Shown piece after piece: positions 8,884 to 20,700 of a stretch of 64,000 nt of DNA (its first letter is position 1; each line of letters begins with the position of its first letter). Origin of the DNA: JAENVU01 sp963801105 (GTDB lineage: Bacteria > Actinomycetota > Acidimicrobiia > IMCC26256 > JAENVU01); the NCBI GenBank assembly GCA_963801105.1, contig CAWDDH010000003.1:3162001-3226000 (forward strand), in the 5' to 3' direction. Position numbers and translations under genes: made by a program. The notes beneath the pieces are model-generated. The model did not search any database. It was not told where the DNA came from and saw nothing but the letters and a program-made list of their open reading frames with translations.

Positions 8884-9759
8884 TCAGCCGAGGCAGCGCT
8901 CGAGTCGGTCGAGCTCGGTGACGTCGTCCGTGGTGGGCACCAGGATCAGCTCGTCACAGCCGAGCTCGCCGAGCGCGTCGACCACTGCCCGCACGCGGCC
9001 GGCGTCGTCCAGCGTGCACAGGGAGGCCATCGCCTCGGCGACCTCGTCGCCGAAGTTCGAGAGGTAGTGCCGCGCGTAGCCGTGCAGTCGGTGGGTCGCC
9101 CGGTCTCCGAGCGCGAACCAGCTCGACGTCGCGAGCCACGGGCGCTCGGCCCGTCCCGCGTCGGTCCAGGCCGTGCGCGCCGCGTGGAAGCTCGCGGCGA
9201 CGGTCGCCGGGTCGGCGGCGAGGTCGAAGCCCGACAGTCCGTCGGCCCACCGGGCCGAGCGAGCGAGCGACTTCGGGCCCATCGCCGCGGTCAACACCGG
9301 CGGACCGCCCGGCTGCACCGGCGCCGGTCCGATCGGCGGCACGCCGGCGACGACGGCCTCGCCGCGCCAGACCCGGCGCATCGTGGCCACCTGCTCGTCG
9401 AGCCGGGCGAACCGGCGCCCGGTGGAGGCACCGACCGCGGCGTAGTCCTGGTCGCGACCGCCGACCCCGACGCCCAGCGTCAGGCGGCCCTCCGAGAGCA
9501 CGTCGATCGTGGCGGCCTGCTTGGCCATCCGCACCGCGTCGTGGCTCGGGAGGACGACAACCGTCGACACGAGCCGGACCCGGCGGGTGGCCGCGGCCGC
9601 GAACGCGAGCGACGTGACGAGGTCGTGACTCGGGTACGCGACCCGCTCGCCGACCGCGATGGACGCGAACGGCCCGTCGTCGATCCGCCGACACCACTCG
9701 CGGATGGTGGCGCCGTCGACCCCCGCCACGAACGACGGAAGCGTCATACCGACTCTCAC
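8884..9759 (-). CDS. LLM-class flavin/F420-dependent oxidoreductase
   Basis: A second luciferase-like oxidoreductase, 291 residues, of a different subgroup from the one at 6925. It has the RVGMTLPSF start, the SIAVGERVAYPSHD segment with the conserved aromatic-His region, VRMAKQAATIDVLSEGR, and LGVGVGGRDQDYAAVG, typical of TIGR03620-like or alkanal-monooxygenase-like members. The C-terminal CDELILVPTTDDV is the usual barrel closure. The GTG at 9759 and the ATG four codons later are both possible starts; AGAGGTG lies just upstream. The substrate is unknown. Confidence 0.87.
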   Translation of the reverse strand: MRVGMTLPSFVAGVDGATIREWCRRIDDGPFASIAVGERVAYPSHDLVTSLAFAAAATRRVRLVSTVVVLPSHDAVRMAKQAATIDVLSEGRLTLGVGVGGRDQDYAAVGASTGRRFARLDEQVATMRRVWRGEAVVAGVPPIGPAPVQPGGPPVLTAAMGPKSLARSARWADGLSGFDLAADPATVAASFHAARTAWTDAGRAERPWLATSSWFALGDRATHRLHGYARHYLSNFGDEVAEAMASLCTLDDAGRVRAVVDALGELGCDELILVPTTDDVTELDRLERCLG

Positions 9760-9807
9760 ACCACACCTCTGGCACCAACCGAGCTTCGCACTGTGGTCAT
9801 GGCACCT

Positions 9808-9900
9808 CGAGCCGGAGCGAGGAGCGAGCGGAGGCGAGCAGCTGCGGAGCGAGCCACCGTCACGACAATCTCGCAGAGGTGCGAGCGGAGCAGCAGAGCG
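9808..9900. repeat. GAGCG-rich low-complexity spacer
   Basis: The 141-bp gap between the LLM gene and the acyl-CoA dehydrogenase stop holds irregular repeats of GAGCG/GGAGC (clearest at 9808-9855 and 9881-9900). No reading frame, tRNA or clear terminator is visible in it. Confidence 0.4.
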
Positions 9901-11145
9901 TCACGCGTTCTTCGGGATGTCCTTGAAGGGGGCGCCCTTGTTCGGGTCGGGTTCCTTGGGCAGGCCGAGCGCCCGCTCGCCGATGATGTTTCGCTGGACC
10001 TGGTCGGTCCCGCCGTAGATCGACGGTCCGGGCGAGAAGAGCAGTGCCTCCTGCTGCAACCCACCACTGGCGCTGTCCTTGCCCATGATCCCCATGGCCG
10101 GACCGAGCACGCGGGTGGCGATGTCCCGGTTGAGCCGGAGCATGTCGCTCATCATGAGCTTCGCCAGGTTCGGCGCCGCCGCGCTCGCCCCGCCGCTGCG
10201 CATCCGGAGCGCGGAGTACTTCCCGATCTGCTCCAGCGTGTACAGCTTCGCGATGCCCTGGCGGACGACGGGGTCGGTGATCGTCCCGTTCTCCTTGGCG
10301 AGTGCGGTGATCCGCTTCGACATCCCGCCTCCACCACCACCCGTTCCACCGGTCCGGAGTTGGCCGACCGTGTCGCCCACGCGGAGGCCGAGCTGACCCG
10401 CGATCGGGCCGGGGAAGGCCGAGCCGGCCGCACCGCTGCCGCCGCTGCCGAGGCCCGCGCGCTCGGCGGCGAGCGTGGTGTTCGCGACCGCCCAGCCGTT
10501 GTTGAGTCCCCCGATCATGCTCGCGTCGGGAACCCGGGCGCCGTCGAGGAACACCTCGTTGAACATGGCGCGTCCGGTCATCTCCCGCAGCGGCCGGATC
10601 TCGATGCCGGGTTGGTCCATCTCGATACCGAAGTAGGTGATGCCGGCGTGCTTCGGGGCGTCGGGATCGGTCCGGGCGATGAGCATCCCCATGTTGCACT
10701 GCTGCGCGGTGGAGGTCCACACCTTCTGACCCGTGATCACCCACTCGTCACCGTCACGCTCGGCCTTGCACTGGAGCCCGGCGAGGTCCGAGCCCGCACC
10801 CGGCTCACTGAAGAGCTGGCACCACGCATCCGTGCCGTCGAGGATCCGCTGGAGCCAATGGTTCTTCTGCTCGCGGTTCGCGTGCGTCGCGATCGTCGGC
10901 GCGGCGAGCAGGTAGCCCAACCCGGCAGGCGGTCCGACCGCCCCGGCCCGGCTCAGCTCCTCGTTGACCACGTTCGCCAGTGCGCGGCCGTACCCCCTGC
11001 CGAAGTCCTCCTCCGGGAACGTCGGCGCGGCGTAGCCCGACTCGGCGAGGCGAGCCCACCACTCCCCCACGGTGAGGTCGGGATCCCAGTTCTTCGCGAT
11101 CCACTCGCGGACTTCCTCACGAACGGCGTCGGCAGTCGGTGCCAT
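9901..11145 (-). CDS. Acyl-CoA dehydrogenase family protein
   Basis: A 414-residue FAD-dependent acyl-CoA dehydrogenase. It shows QLFSEPGAGSDLAGL (FAD and substrate contacts), VITGQKVWTS, the EMTGRAMFNEVFLDGARVP middle-domain strand, and the C-terminal SIYGGTDQVQRNIIGERALGLP. The MCAD-type catalytic Glu position is Gly in YGGT, so the base may be the Glu in AERAGLG, as in other subfamilies. A glycine-rich linker near residue 290 (TGGGGGG) is unusual. The ATG at 11145 lies 8 nt after the arsC stop, so both are probably co-transcribed. Such FadE-like enzymes act in fatty-acid or steroid side-chain breakdown. Confidence 0.92.
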   Translation of the reverse strand: MAPTADAVREEVREWIAKNWDPDLTVGEWWARLAESGYAAPTFPEEDFGRGYGRALANVVNEELSRAGAVGPPAGLGYLLAAPTIATHANREQKNHWLQRILDGTDAWCQLFSEPGAGSDLAGLQCKAERDGDEWVITGQKVWTSTAQQCNMGMLIARTDPDAPKHAGITYFGIEMDQPGIEIRPLREMTGRAMFNEVFLDGARVPDASMIGGLNNGWAVANTTLAAERAGLGSGGSGAAGSAFPGPIAGQLGLRVGDTVGQLRTGGTGGGGGGMSKRITALAKENGTITDPVVRQGIAKLYTLEQIGKYSALRMRSGGASAAAPNLAKLMMSDMLRLNRDIATRVLGPAMGIMGKDSASGGLQQEALLFSPGPSIYGGTDQVQRNIIGERALGLPKEPDPNKGAPFKDIPKNA

Positions 11146-11153
11146 GGTCTCGG

Positions 11154-11519
11154 TCAGTCCTTCCGCTCGGCGAGCAGGTCGAGCAACTTCTCGGGCGGGC
11201 GCGCGATCACGCCTCGGCCGTCGACGATGACGACAGGTCGCTCCATCAACTCGGGGTGTTCCAGCAGCAGGTCGACGACCTGCTCGCGCGTCACGTAGTC
11301 GCCCGCGGCGAGGCCGAGCGCCTTGAACTTCGCGTCCTTGCGGACGAGCGCGGCGGGCTCGTCCGCGACGACGTCGACGATCCGCTCCAGCGTGTCCCGC
11401 GCAGGCGGCGCCTTCAGGTACTGGATGACGGTGGGGTCGAGCCCCCGGTCCGTCGCGATCTGCAGGGCCGCGCGCGACTTCGAGCACGACGGGTTGTGGA
11501 AGATCTCGAGGTCCGACAC
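11154..11519 (-). CDS. arsC: ArsC-family (glutaredoxin-type) arsenate reductase
   Basis: A 121-residue thioredoxin-fold protein of the ArsC/Spx family. The N-terminal HNPSCSKSR puts the active Cys at position 12, and the family sequence YLKAPPARDTLERIV and RPVVIVDGRGVIARPPE follow. In characterised members the reaction is reduction of arsenate with glutathione or glutaredoxin; in an actinobacterium another thiol would be needed. The start is the GTG at 11519. No other ars gene is nearby, and the gene shares an operon with an acyl-CoA dehydrogenase, so a role other than arsenate resistance is possible. Confidence 0.85.
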   Translation of the reverse strand: MSDLEIFHNPSCSKSRAALQIATDRGLDPTVIQYLKAPPARDTLERIVDVVADEPAALVRKDAKFKALGLAAGDYVTREQVVDLLLEHPELMERPVVIVDGRGVIARPPEKLLDLLAERKD

Positions 11520-11700
11520 GCCGCGCACGCTAGTGCTCGGCTCCCGTGTCGAGCCCGTCCGGCCCGTCCCGGGGCACGACCCCGACGTTCGTGACGTCCG
11601 CCACTCACGCGGCGGCGCCGGTGCCGGCGGTTCCGGGCTGCACCTCCCCGAGGCACTCGGTACCCTGGACGCCTCACCCGCTGTGCCCGGAAGGTCAACC

Positions 11701-12825
11701 ATGAGCGACCAGTCCTCCCACTTCCTCGGCCGCGAGGACGTGAACGACGTCGAGTCGATCCTGCGGGACGACGCCCGTGACTTCGGCGACGCCTGTCACG
11801 TCACGCCGGCCCGGGGCGACGCGATCTTCACGTGGGACTACGGCCGGACCCGCGAGGGTCTCGGCAAGCTCTACGAGAAGGCCAAGACCTCGCAGTGGAA
11901 CGGGTCGACCGACCTCGACTGGTCGACCGAGGTCGACCCCGAGAAGGTCGCTCGCGAGATGTCGGGCGCGGTCGCCTTCTTCCAGCAGCGCATGATCGAG
12001 GTCGAGGGCTCGCCGGTCCGCTCCTGGGGGGAGCCGGAGTGGTTGCAGTTCCAGATGGAGGCCTTCAACTGGCGGATGAGCCAGTTCCTCCACGGCGAGC
12101 AGGGCGCGCTCCTCTGCACCGGCAAGATCGTCGTCACGACGCCGTGGATCGACGCCAAGTACTACGCCGCGACCCAGGTGATGGACGAGGCCCGGCACGT
12201 CGAGGTCTTCGCGCGCTACCTGGACGAGAAGCTCGACGGCCACTACCCCGTCAACGCCAACCTCCAGCTGCTCATCAACGACGTCCTCGGCGACTCCCGC
12301 TGGGACATGACCTACATGGGCATGCAGATCATGATCGAGGGCCTGGCGCTCGCGGCATTCGGCTTCATGCACCACGTGACCCAGGAGCCCTTGCTCAAGC
12401 AGCTGCTGCGCTACGTCATGAGCGACGAGGCCCGTCACGTCGCGTTCGGCGTGCTCTCCCTCCAGGAGTACTACGAGGGCCTCGGTGCCGCGGAGATCCG
12501 CGAACGCCAGGAGTTCGCGTTCGAAGCCGGGCTGCGCATGCGCGATCGCCTGATGATGCAGGCGGTCTGGGAGCGCATGGGGATCTCGCGTCGCACCATC
12601 ACCGAGACCCTGTTCGCGCTCCGCGCGCAGGGCGGCAACCCGTTCCAGGGGGCGCTGTTCTCCAAGATCGTGCCCAACTGCAAGAAGCTCGGCCTACTCG
12701 ACGCCGGCGACGGCTGGCTGCGGGAGCGCTTCACCGAGATCGGCGTCATCGAATACGAGGACGCCATGGACACCGGTGAGGAGTACGCCCTCCTCGACAT
12801 GGTGGCCGCCGACCGCGCCTCCTGA
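11701..12825 (+). CDS. Ferritin-like diiron protein (oxygenase/desaturase type)
   Basis: A 374-residue all-helical protein with a duplicated diiron-binding pattern: Glu in HGEQGALL, then MDEARHVEVF, Glu in MIEGLALAA, then SDEARHVAFG. This E-x(n)-ExxH arrangement with DEARH motifs is that of ferritin-like diiron oxygenases and R2-like proteins; AurF-type N-oxygenases are one possible relative. The protein has no signal peptide. The ATG at 11701 follows GGAAGG. It stands alone, with about 180 bp of apparently empty sequence upstream (11520-11700) in which I see no feature. The substrate is unknown. Confidence 0.85.
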   Translation: MSDQSSHFLGREDVNDVESILRDDARDFGDACHVTPARGDAIFTWDYGRTREGLGKLYEKAKTSQWNGSTDLDWSTEVDPEKVAREMSGAVAFFQQRMIEVEGSPVRSWGEPEWLQFQMEAFNWRMSQFLHGEQGALLCTGKIVVTTPWIDAKYYAATQVMDEARHVEVFARYLDEKLDGHYPVNANLQLLINDVLGDSRWDMTYMGMQIMIEGLALAAFGFMHHVTQEPLLKQLLRYVMSDEARHVAFGVLSLQEYYEGLGAAEIRERQEFAFEAGLRMRDRLMMQAVWERMGISRRTITETLFALRAQGGNPFQGALFSKIVPNCKKLGLLDAGDGWLRERFTEIGVIEYEDAMDTGEEYALLDMVAADRAS

Positions 12826-12848
12826 CCGCCGCCTCCGCGCGTTGCGCG

Positions 12849-12863
12849 CCCCCAACGAGGGGG
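12849..12863. terminator. Weak hairpin between convergent genes
   Basis: CCCCC-AACGA-GGGGG forms a 5-bp GC stem between the converging diiron-protein and aat genes. There is no T tract, so termination activity is uncertain. Confidence 0.3.
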
Positions 12864-12875
12864 AGGTGGGTCGGG

Positions 12876-13541
12876 TCACCAGGGGACGTCGAGCGCGACG
12901 GCGGTGCGGAGCCGACGGCCGTACTCCTCACGGCTGATCGGCACGGCTCCGAGCGACGCGAGGTGGGGTGTCACCCATTGCACGTCGAGCAGCGGCGCGC
13001 CCCGGGCGCGCAATCGTGCGACGAGCGCGACCAGCGCGACCTTCGAGGCGTCGGACTCCCGGTGGAACATCGACTCTCCCGCGAACAGACCACCGATCGC
13101 CACGCCGTAGAGCCCACCCACGAGCCGGCCGTCACGCCAGGTCTCCACGGAGTGCGTCCATCCCAGCTCGTGGAGACGGACGTAGGCGGCCACGAACTCG
13201 TCGTCGATCCAACCGTGCGGACGGTGCGGGTCGGCGCACGCGCGCATGACCTGCTCGAACTCCGTGTCGACCCGGACCTCGAACCGCCCCACGCTGCGCC
13301 GGAGCGAGCGACTGACCCGCAGGCCGTCGAGCGGGATCACTCCACGCGGGTCGGGACTCCACCAGCCGAGCGTCCGGCGCCGCCCGACGCGCATCGGGAA
13401 CAGACCCTGGCGGTAGCCGGCGAGCAGCGTGCCCGGCTCGAGGTCCCCACCGATGCCGGCGACCTCACCGGCGCCCGCCGTCTCGGGGTCTGGGAGCGCC
13501 CACACGCTCGGCGGCGGCTCCACGGTCGGCATCGCCGCCAT
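12876..13541 (-). CDS. aat: Leucyl/phenylalanyl-tRNA-protein transferase
   Basis: Adds Leu or Phe from tRNA to the N-terminus of proteins with basic N-terminal residues, feeding them to ClpS-ClpAP/ClpCP degradation. The 221-residue protein has all the family hallmarks: GGDLEPGTLLAGYRQGLFPM, WWSPDPRGVIP, HGWIDDEFVAAY, GWTHSVE, LVGGLYGVAIGGLFAGESMF and LLDVQW. Two ATG codons three residues apart (13541, 13532) are possible; the first is used here. It is followed closely by nothing and is probably monocistronic or the end of the unit beginning with the glycosyltransferase gene, 41 bp upstream on the same strand. Confidence 0.95.
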   Translation of the reverse strand: MAAMPTVEPPPSVWALPDPETAGAGEVAGIGGDLEPGTLLAGYRQGLFPMRVGRRRTLGWWSPDPRGVIPLDGLRVSRSLRRSVGRFEVRVDTEFEQVMRACADPHRPHGWIDDEFVAAYVRLHELGWTHSVETWRDGRLVGGLYGVAIGGLFAGESMFHRESDASKVALVALVARLRARGAPLLDVQWVTPHLASLGAVPISREEYGRRLRTAVALDVPW

Positions 13542-13582
13542 CCTGACCGATGCGCGGACGCCGGGAGGAGTCTGACGGCCGA

Positions 13583-16144
13583 TCAGGACGCCTCGGCGCG
13601 CTCGAACCCGACCGCCGACCGCAGCGCCGCGCTCCACCGGGTCGTGACCGGCACGCGGATCGGTCGCGTGGCACGGTCGCGCTCGGCACGCTCGGGCTGC
13701 GGTGCGGTCCGTCGACCCCAGGCCGGCCAGCGACCGGCGGCCGCCCACGCGACGCTCTGCGCACCGACGATCGACGTCAGCTGGCGGTATCCGAGCAGGT
13801 GCAGCGGAAACGCCCACAGGAGTCGCGACGATCGCCGCTCCACGCGCACGGCGACGACGGCCCCGACGAACTGGAACACGGTCACGATCCCCCAGAGCAC
13901 GAGCAGCAGGGTGCTGCCGTCGAGGATCGCCCAGATCGCCGCGAGGTCGAGCAACGGAGCGAGCGCCGGGAGCAGCACCTGGGAGGCGAGCAGGTACGCC
14001 GCAGCAGCCGCCGCGCGCGGTTCCTCTCGCCAGCGCCCGATCATGCCCCGCCGCCGCCACACGGCCTGGGTGATCCCGAACGACCAGCGGGAGCGTTGAC
14101 GCCAGAGAGTCCGGATATCGTCCGGCGTGGACGTCCGCGACCGCGCCTCGGGCGCGAACCGCACGTCCCAGCCGGCGGCCGCGACCGCCAACGTCAGGTC
14201 CGTGTCCTCCGCGACCGTGCCTCCCGAGAAGCCGCCGACCGCATCCAGGGCCGCGCGCCGGAACGCCCCCGTGGCGCCTGGAATCGTCACCTGGACGCGC
14301 AGCACGTCGAGGGCCCGACGGTCGAACGCGTTCCCGATCACGTACTCGAGTTGCTGGGCTGCGCCCAGCCACCCACACGGTGTCGCCACCTCGATGTTCC
14401 CGCTGACCCCGCCGACCTTCGGGTCCTCGAAGGGTGCGACGAGACGACTGACGGTGTCCGGCCGCACGCGGGTGTCCGCGTCGACCGTCACCACGATCTC
14501 GCCCGTGCAGCGTTCGAGCCCGGCGGCGAGCGCGCACGCCTTGCCGGCGTGGGGCACGCAGACCAATTCGACCGGGAAGGCGCGCGCGATCTCGGCCGTG
14601 GCATCGGTCGAGCCGTCGTCGACGACGACCACCTGGACCGGCGTATCCAGGTCTCGCGTGAGCGCGACCAGCGTCCCAGTCAGCCGGCGTTCCTCGTTGT
14701 AGGCGGCGACGATCACCGACACCGACGGCGGGTCGGCACCGACCACGAACGGCACGCGACCGCCGCGGCGGGCCCCGACGAACCCGACGACGATCCGGAG
14801 CACCGAGAGAAGCGTCGCGAGGAGAACGAGCGCGAGGAACGTGAGGTTGACGTCGTCGACGGCGCGGGCCGCGTGCACGAACCAGCGGCCCCAGACCTGC
14901 TCGCCGACGCCGGCCGACGGCATCACCACGCGAGGGTCGAGTCCTGCGAGCCGGCTGACGGTGTCGAAGTGGTAGCCCCGGCCCCGGAGCTCGTCGATCA
15001 CGATGCGCAACGCGGCGACGGTCTGTGAGCGGTCGCCACCGCCGTCGTGGAGCTCGATGACCGCGCCGGCGTCATGCTCGGGGAGCGCGGCGCGCACGAT
15101 CGTGTCCACCCCGGGCCGGCGCCAGTCCTCGGAATCGCGGTCGGCGAGCACGGTGAGGTACCCGCTCGCGCCGACCGAGTGCAACGCCAGATACCGGCGC
15201 AGCCCTACACCGTCGAGCACGGTGATGAACGGGGGCCGGAACAGACCCGTGCGGTGGCCGGTCGCGCCCACGATCGCCAGCTGGGTGAGCCGGAGATCCC
15301 GCTGGAGGGCCGCGGGGTCCTGATCGGAGATGTCGAGATGGCGATACGTGTGCACGCCGAGGTCGCCGCCCTGCGCCAGGACACGGCGGGCCAGCGCGGG
15401 ATGGCGCACGACGCTCTCCCCGATCACGAAGAACGTGCCGGGGACGTGCTCTTCCGCGAGCACGTCGAGAATCGCCGGCGTCCACGTCGGATCGGGGCCG
15501 TCGTCGAACGTAAGGGCCACGTGCTTCACCGGCGGCCGGACCGACCGCACGCCGTCGTCCCGGATCTCGAGCACCGTTCCCGTGCCGATCGGCAGCGCGC
15601 GCTGCCCGTCGCCCCGCACCTGCTCACCGCTGTCGGTGACCGAGGTGTAGTCGTGCGCGAGCAGGCTGACCGTCAGCATGGCGACGATCAGGAAGGTCGC
15701 CCCGACCCACCAGCGGCCGACTCGGCGGATCTTGCGCCGCCGGGTCCGTGACTGCGGCGCCCGCCCGTCGTACGCGTCCTCCGAGCGCGATCGGCCGCGC
15801 CGGGAGGCGACGACGGCGCCTCCCACGACGGCGGTGACCGCCGCGAGCAGCGCGAGCACCAATGCTGCCGGCGACGCGCCGTAGGGTCGGATCCACGAGC
15901 CCCCGAAGCGAGTCGCGATCGACGTGGTCGAGAACGCATTCGCGCCCGGCAGGGTGGCGCCGGACCCGTCCGGTCCGACGAACGCGGCACCGACCAACCC
16001 GACGGTGTACGCGACCGCGACGAGCGCACCCAACGCGACCGCGCTCCCTACGAGCCGGGGGCGCCATGCGTTGCGCGCCGCGAAGATCGAGCGCGACGAC
16101 GCCACGTGGCCGTCCGCTCGTTGTGCAGCCTGCTGCTGCGCCAC
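13583..16144 (-). CDS. Polysaccharide deacetylase / family 2 glycosyltransferase fusion
   Basis: A large envelope protein of 853 residues. The order is: cytoplasmic N-terminus, two to three membrane spans (about 32-57, 93-115, 147-165), a NodB-type deacetylase with TFDDGPD (212-218), HTYRH (265-269), RPPF (303-306) and ELHDG (about 374-378), one or two membrane spans, a GT2 domain starting SVIVAAYNEE (about 477) with VDDGST, VDADT, AEDTD and QRSRW (693-697), and C-terminal membrane spans. It resembles PgaB/PgaC-like or chitin-synthase-like fusions, so it may both polymerise and deacetylate an N-acetyl sugar polymer. A GTG at 16171 would add nine residues but overlaps a TACGGT -10 box; the GTG at 16144 has GGCAGGA before it and is preferred. 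Confidence 0.88.
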   Translation of the reverse strand: MAQQQAAQRADGHVASSRSIFAARNAWRPRLVGSAVALGALVAVAYTVGLVGAAFVGPDGSGATLPGANAFSTTSIATRFGGSWIRPYGASPAALVLALLAAVTAVVGGAVVASRRGRSRSEDAYDGRAPQSRTRRRKIRRVGRWWVGATFLIVAMLTVSLLAHDYTSVTDSGEQVRGDGQRALPIGTGTVLEIRDDGVRSVRPPVKHVALTFDDGPDPTWTPAILDVLAEEHVPGTFFVIGESVVRHPALARRVLAQGGDLGVHTYRHLDISDQDPAALQRDLRLTQLAIVGATGHRTGLFRPPFITVLDGVGLRRYLALHSVGASGYLTVLADRDSEDWRRPGVDTIVRAALPEHDAGAVIELHDGGGDRSQTVAALRIVIDELRGRGYHFDTVSRLAGLDPRVVMPSAGVGEQVWGRWFVHAARAVDDVNLTFLALVLLATLLSVLRIVVGFVGARRGGRVPFVVGADPPSVSVIVAAYNEERRLTGTLVALTRDLDTPVQVVVVDDGSTDATAEIARAFPVELVCVPHAGKACALAAGLERCTGEIVVTVDADTRVRPDTVSRLVAPFEDPKVGGVSGNIEVATPCGWLGAAQQLEYVIGNAFDRRALDVLRVQVTIPGATGAFRRAALDAVGGFSGGTVAEDTDLTLAVAAAGWDVRFAPEARSRTSTPDDIRTLWRQRSRWSFGITQAVWRRRGMIGRWREEPRAAAAAAYLLASQVLLPALAPLLDLAAIWAILDGSTLLLVLWGIVTVFQFVGAVVAVRVERRSSRLLWAFPLHLLGYRQLTSIVGAQSVAWAAAGRWPAWGRRTAPQPERAERDRATRPIRVPVTTRWSAALRSAVGFERAEAS

Positions 16145-16284
16145 GGTTCCTGCCTCTCCGAGAGGCGGCACCGTAGTCGCGGCGCGCGGTCGTCGTCAGG
16201 TGCGATCGTCGACCAGCCGGCGTCAGCTGCTCCTCGGCGCGGCCGCGCCCGAAGCGCGTCCACGCCGGCCGGGCTTCGGACCGA

Positions 16285-17755
<1,471 letters not shown>

Positions 17756-17765
17756 GTTCGACCCC

Positions 17766-20700
17766 TTATCCGTGCGAGGCGGCCATGATCGCCTCGTCGA
17801 CGTTGATGCCCCGCTCCTCGGCCACGCGTGCGGCCTCGAGCACGCGCTTGTAGTCCTGGGGCATGACCTTGGCGAAGCGGGTGACCTCGTCCCGCCAGTC
17901 CCGCAGGATCCGGGCTGCGACCGTCGAACCGGTCTCGTCGCGGTGCTTGCGGATCGTCGTGCGGAGGAACGCCATATCGTCCTCGTCCAGCTCGTCGAGG
18001 TCCACCATCTCGCGGTTGAGCCGGGTGAAGAACATGCCGTCGGCGTCGTGGACGTACGCGACGCCACCCGACATCCCGGCACCGAAGTTCCGTCCGGTCG
18101 GACCGAGCACGACCACGCGGCCGCCGGTCATGTACTCGCACCCGTGGTCGCCGACGCCCTCGACGACCGCTGTGGCGCCCGAGTTGCGAACGCAGAACCG
18201 CTCGCCGACGAGCCCCCGGAGAAACACCTCACCTCCCGTCGCGCCGTAGAGGATCACATTGCCGGCGACGATGTGCTCCTCGGGCACGAACGGTGCGTCG
18301 TCGGCCGGACGGACGATGATGCGGCCGCCCGACAGGCCCTTCCCGAGGTAGTCGTTCGAGTCGCCGATCAGGCGGAGCGTGATCCCGTTGGGCACGAACG
18401 CGCCGAAGCTCTGCCCGGCCGAGCCGGTGAAGGTGATGTCGATCGTGCCATCGGGCAGGCCCGCGCCACCGTGCCGGCGAGTGAGCTCGGAGCCGAGCAT
18501 CGTGCCGACGGTCCGGTTGACGTTGCGGATCGGCAGGTCGATCGTGACCGCGCTCGCCGTGCTCGAGCGCGGGGGCCGCTCGCGCGATCAGCTCGTTGTC
18601 GAGCGCCTTCTCGAGCCCGTGGTCCTGGGGCTTGGTGCAGTGCAGATCCTGCACCTCACGGTCGAACTCCGGCACATGGAGGATCGGCGTGAGATCCAGG
18701 CCGGAGGCCTTCCAGTGGTCGATCGCGGCGCGGGTGTCGAGCATCTCGGCGTGTCCGACGGCTTCGGCGAGTGTCCGGAAGCCCAGCGATGCGAGATACT
18801 CACGCACCTCCTCGGCGACGAACTCGAAGAAGTTCACGACGAACTCCGGCTGACCGGTGAACTTCTTGCGCAGCTCGGGGTTCTGGGTCGCGACCCCGAC
18901 CGGGCAGGTGTCGAGGTGGCACACGCGCATCATGATGCAGCCGCTCACCACGAGTGGCGCCGAGGCGAAGCCGAACTCCTCCGCGCCGAGCAGCGCGGCG
19001 ATCACGACGTCACGGCCGGTCTTCAGCTGCCCGTCGGTCTGCACCACGATCCGGTCGCGCAGCCCGTTGAGCAGCAGCGTCTGCTGGGTCTCGGCCAGGC
19101 CGAGCTCCCACGGCGCACCCGCGTGCTTGAGTGACGTCAGCGGCGACGCGCCGGTACCGCCGTCGTGACCGGAGATGAGCACGACGTCGGCGTGCGCCTT
19201 GCTGACCCCGGCGGCCACGGTCCCGACCCCGACCTCGGCCACGAGCTTCACGTGCACCCGGGCGAGCGGGTTGGAGTTCTTGAGATCGTGGATGAGCTGG
19301 GCGAGGTCCTCGATCGAATAGATGTCGTGGTGCGGCGGCGGGCTGATGAGCCCGACGCCGGGCGTGGAGTGCCGTGTGCGGGCGATCCACGGGTACACCT
19401 TGTGACCCGGCAGCTGGCCACCCTCTCCGGGCTTCGCACCCTGGGCCATCTTGATCTGGAGGTCGTCGGCGTTCACGAGGTACTCGCTCGTCACGCCGAA
19501 GCGTCCGCTCGCCACCTGCTTGATCGCGCTGCGCCGCAGATCGCCGTTCGCGTCGGGTGTGAAGCGGTCGGCGTCCTCGCCACCCTCGCCGGTGTTGGAC
19601 TTCCCACCGAGGCGGTTCATCGCGATCGCGAGCGTCTGGTGCGCTTCGGCCGAGATCGATCCGTAGCTCATCGCCCCCGTCGAGAACCGCTTGACGATCT
19701 CGCTGACCGGCTCGACCTCCTCGATCGGGATCGGCGGACGCTCCCCTTCCTTCAGGGCGAACAGTCCGCGCAACGTGGCGAGCTGTGTCGCCTGGTCGTC
19801 CACCATGCGCGTGTACTGCTTGAAGATCTCGTACCGCCCCGAGCGGGCCGCGTGCTGGAGCTTGAACACGGTCTCGGGGTTGAAGAGGTGGTACTCACCC
19901 TCCCGGCGCCACTGGTACTCGCCGCCGATCTTCAGTTCCCGGTGGGCGAGCTCGCTCGGCCGGGTCGGGAACGCGAACCGGTGCCGCGCCGCGGCCTCCT
20001 CGGCGATCACGTCGAGCCCGACCCCACCCAGCCGACTCGTCGTGCCGGTGAAGTACTCGTCGATGAGCTCCTGAGCGAGGCCGATCGCCTCGAAGACCTG
20101 GGCGCCGGTGTAGGAGGCGACCGTCGAGATCCCCATCTTCGACATGATCTTCAGGACGCCCTTGCCGCACGCCTTGATGTAGTGCTTCGACGCGGTGCGC
20201 TCGTTGACCGAGAGTGCCCCCTCACGCACGAGGTCGCGCAGCACGTCGAACGCGAGGTACGGGTTCACCGCCGCGGCGCCGTACCCGAGGAGCAACGCGA
20301 TGTGGTGCACCTCGCGCGCCTCGCCCGTCTCGACGACGAGCCCGACCTGGGTCCGGGTCTTCTCCCGGATCAGGTGGTGGTGCACGGCCGCCGTGATGAG
20401 CAGGCTCGGGATCGGCGCGAGCTCGTCGGACGCGTAGCGGTCCGAGAGGATCACGAGATCCACGCCGTCGGCGATCGCCGCGCTCACCTCGCTGCGAATC
20501 CGCTCGATCGCGTCGCGCAGCCCGTCGCCACCGTCGGCGACGGGATACAGCGCGTCGATCGTGAACGGCCGGTAGCCGTCGACACCACCGGGCTCGTCGA
20601 TGTAGCGGAGCTTGGCGAGGTCGTCGTTGTCGATCACCGGGAACGGCAGCACGATCTGGCGGCACGAGTCCGGGCCGGGTGCGAGCAGGTTCCCCTCGGG

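Noticed and set aside
9760..9900. A small RNA or tRNA in the GAGCG-rich gap
   Set aside because: No stable cloverleaf, no promoter and no T-run; only low-complexity purine-rich repeats.
11154..11519. An arsenic-resistance locus
   Set aside because: ArsC-like alone with an acyl-CoA dehydrogenase and no arsR, arsB or acr3; resistance cannot be claimed.
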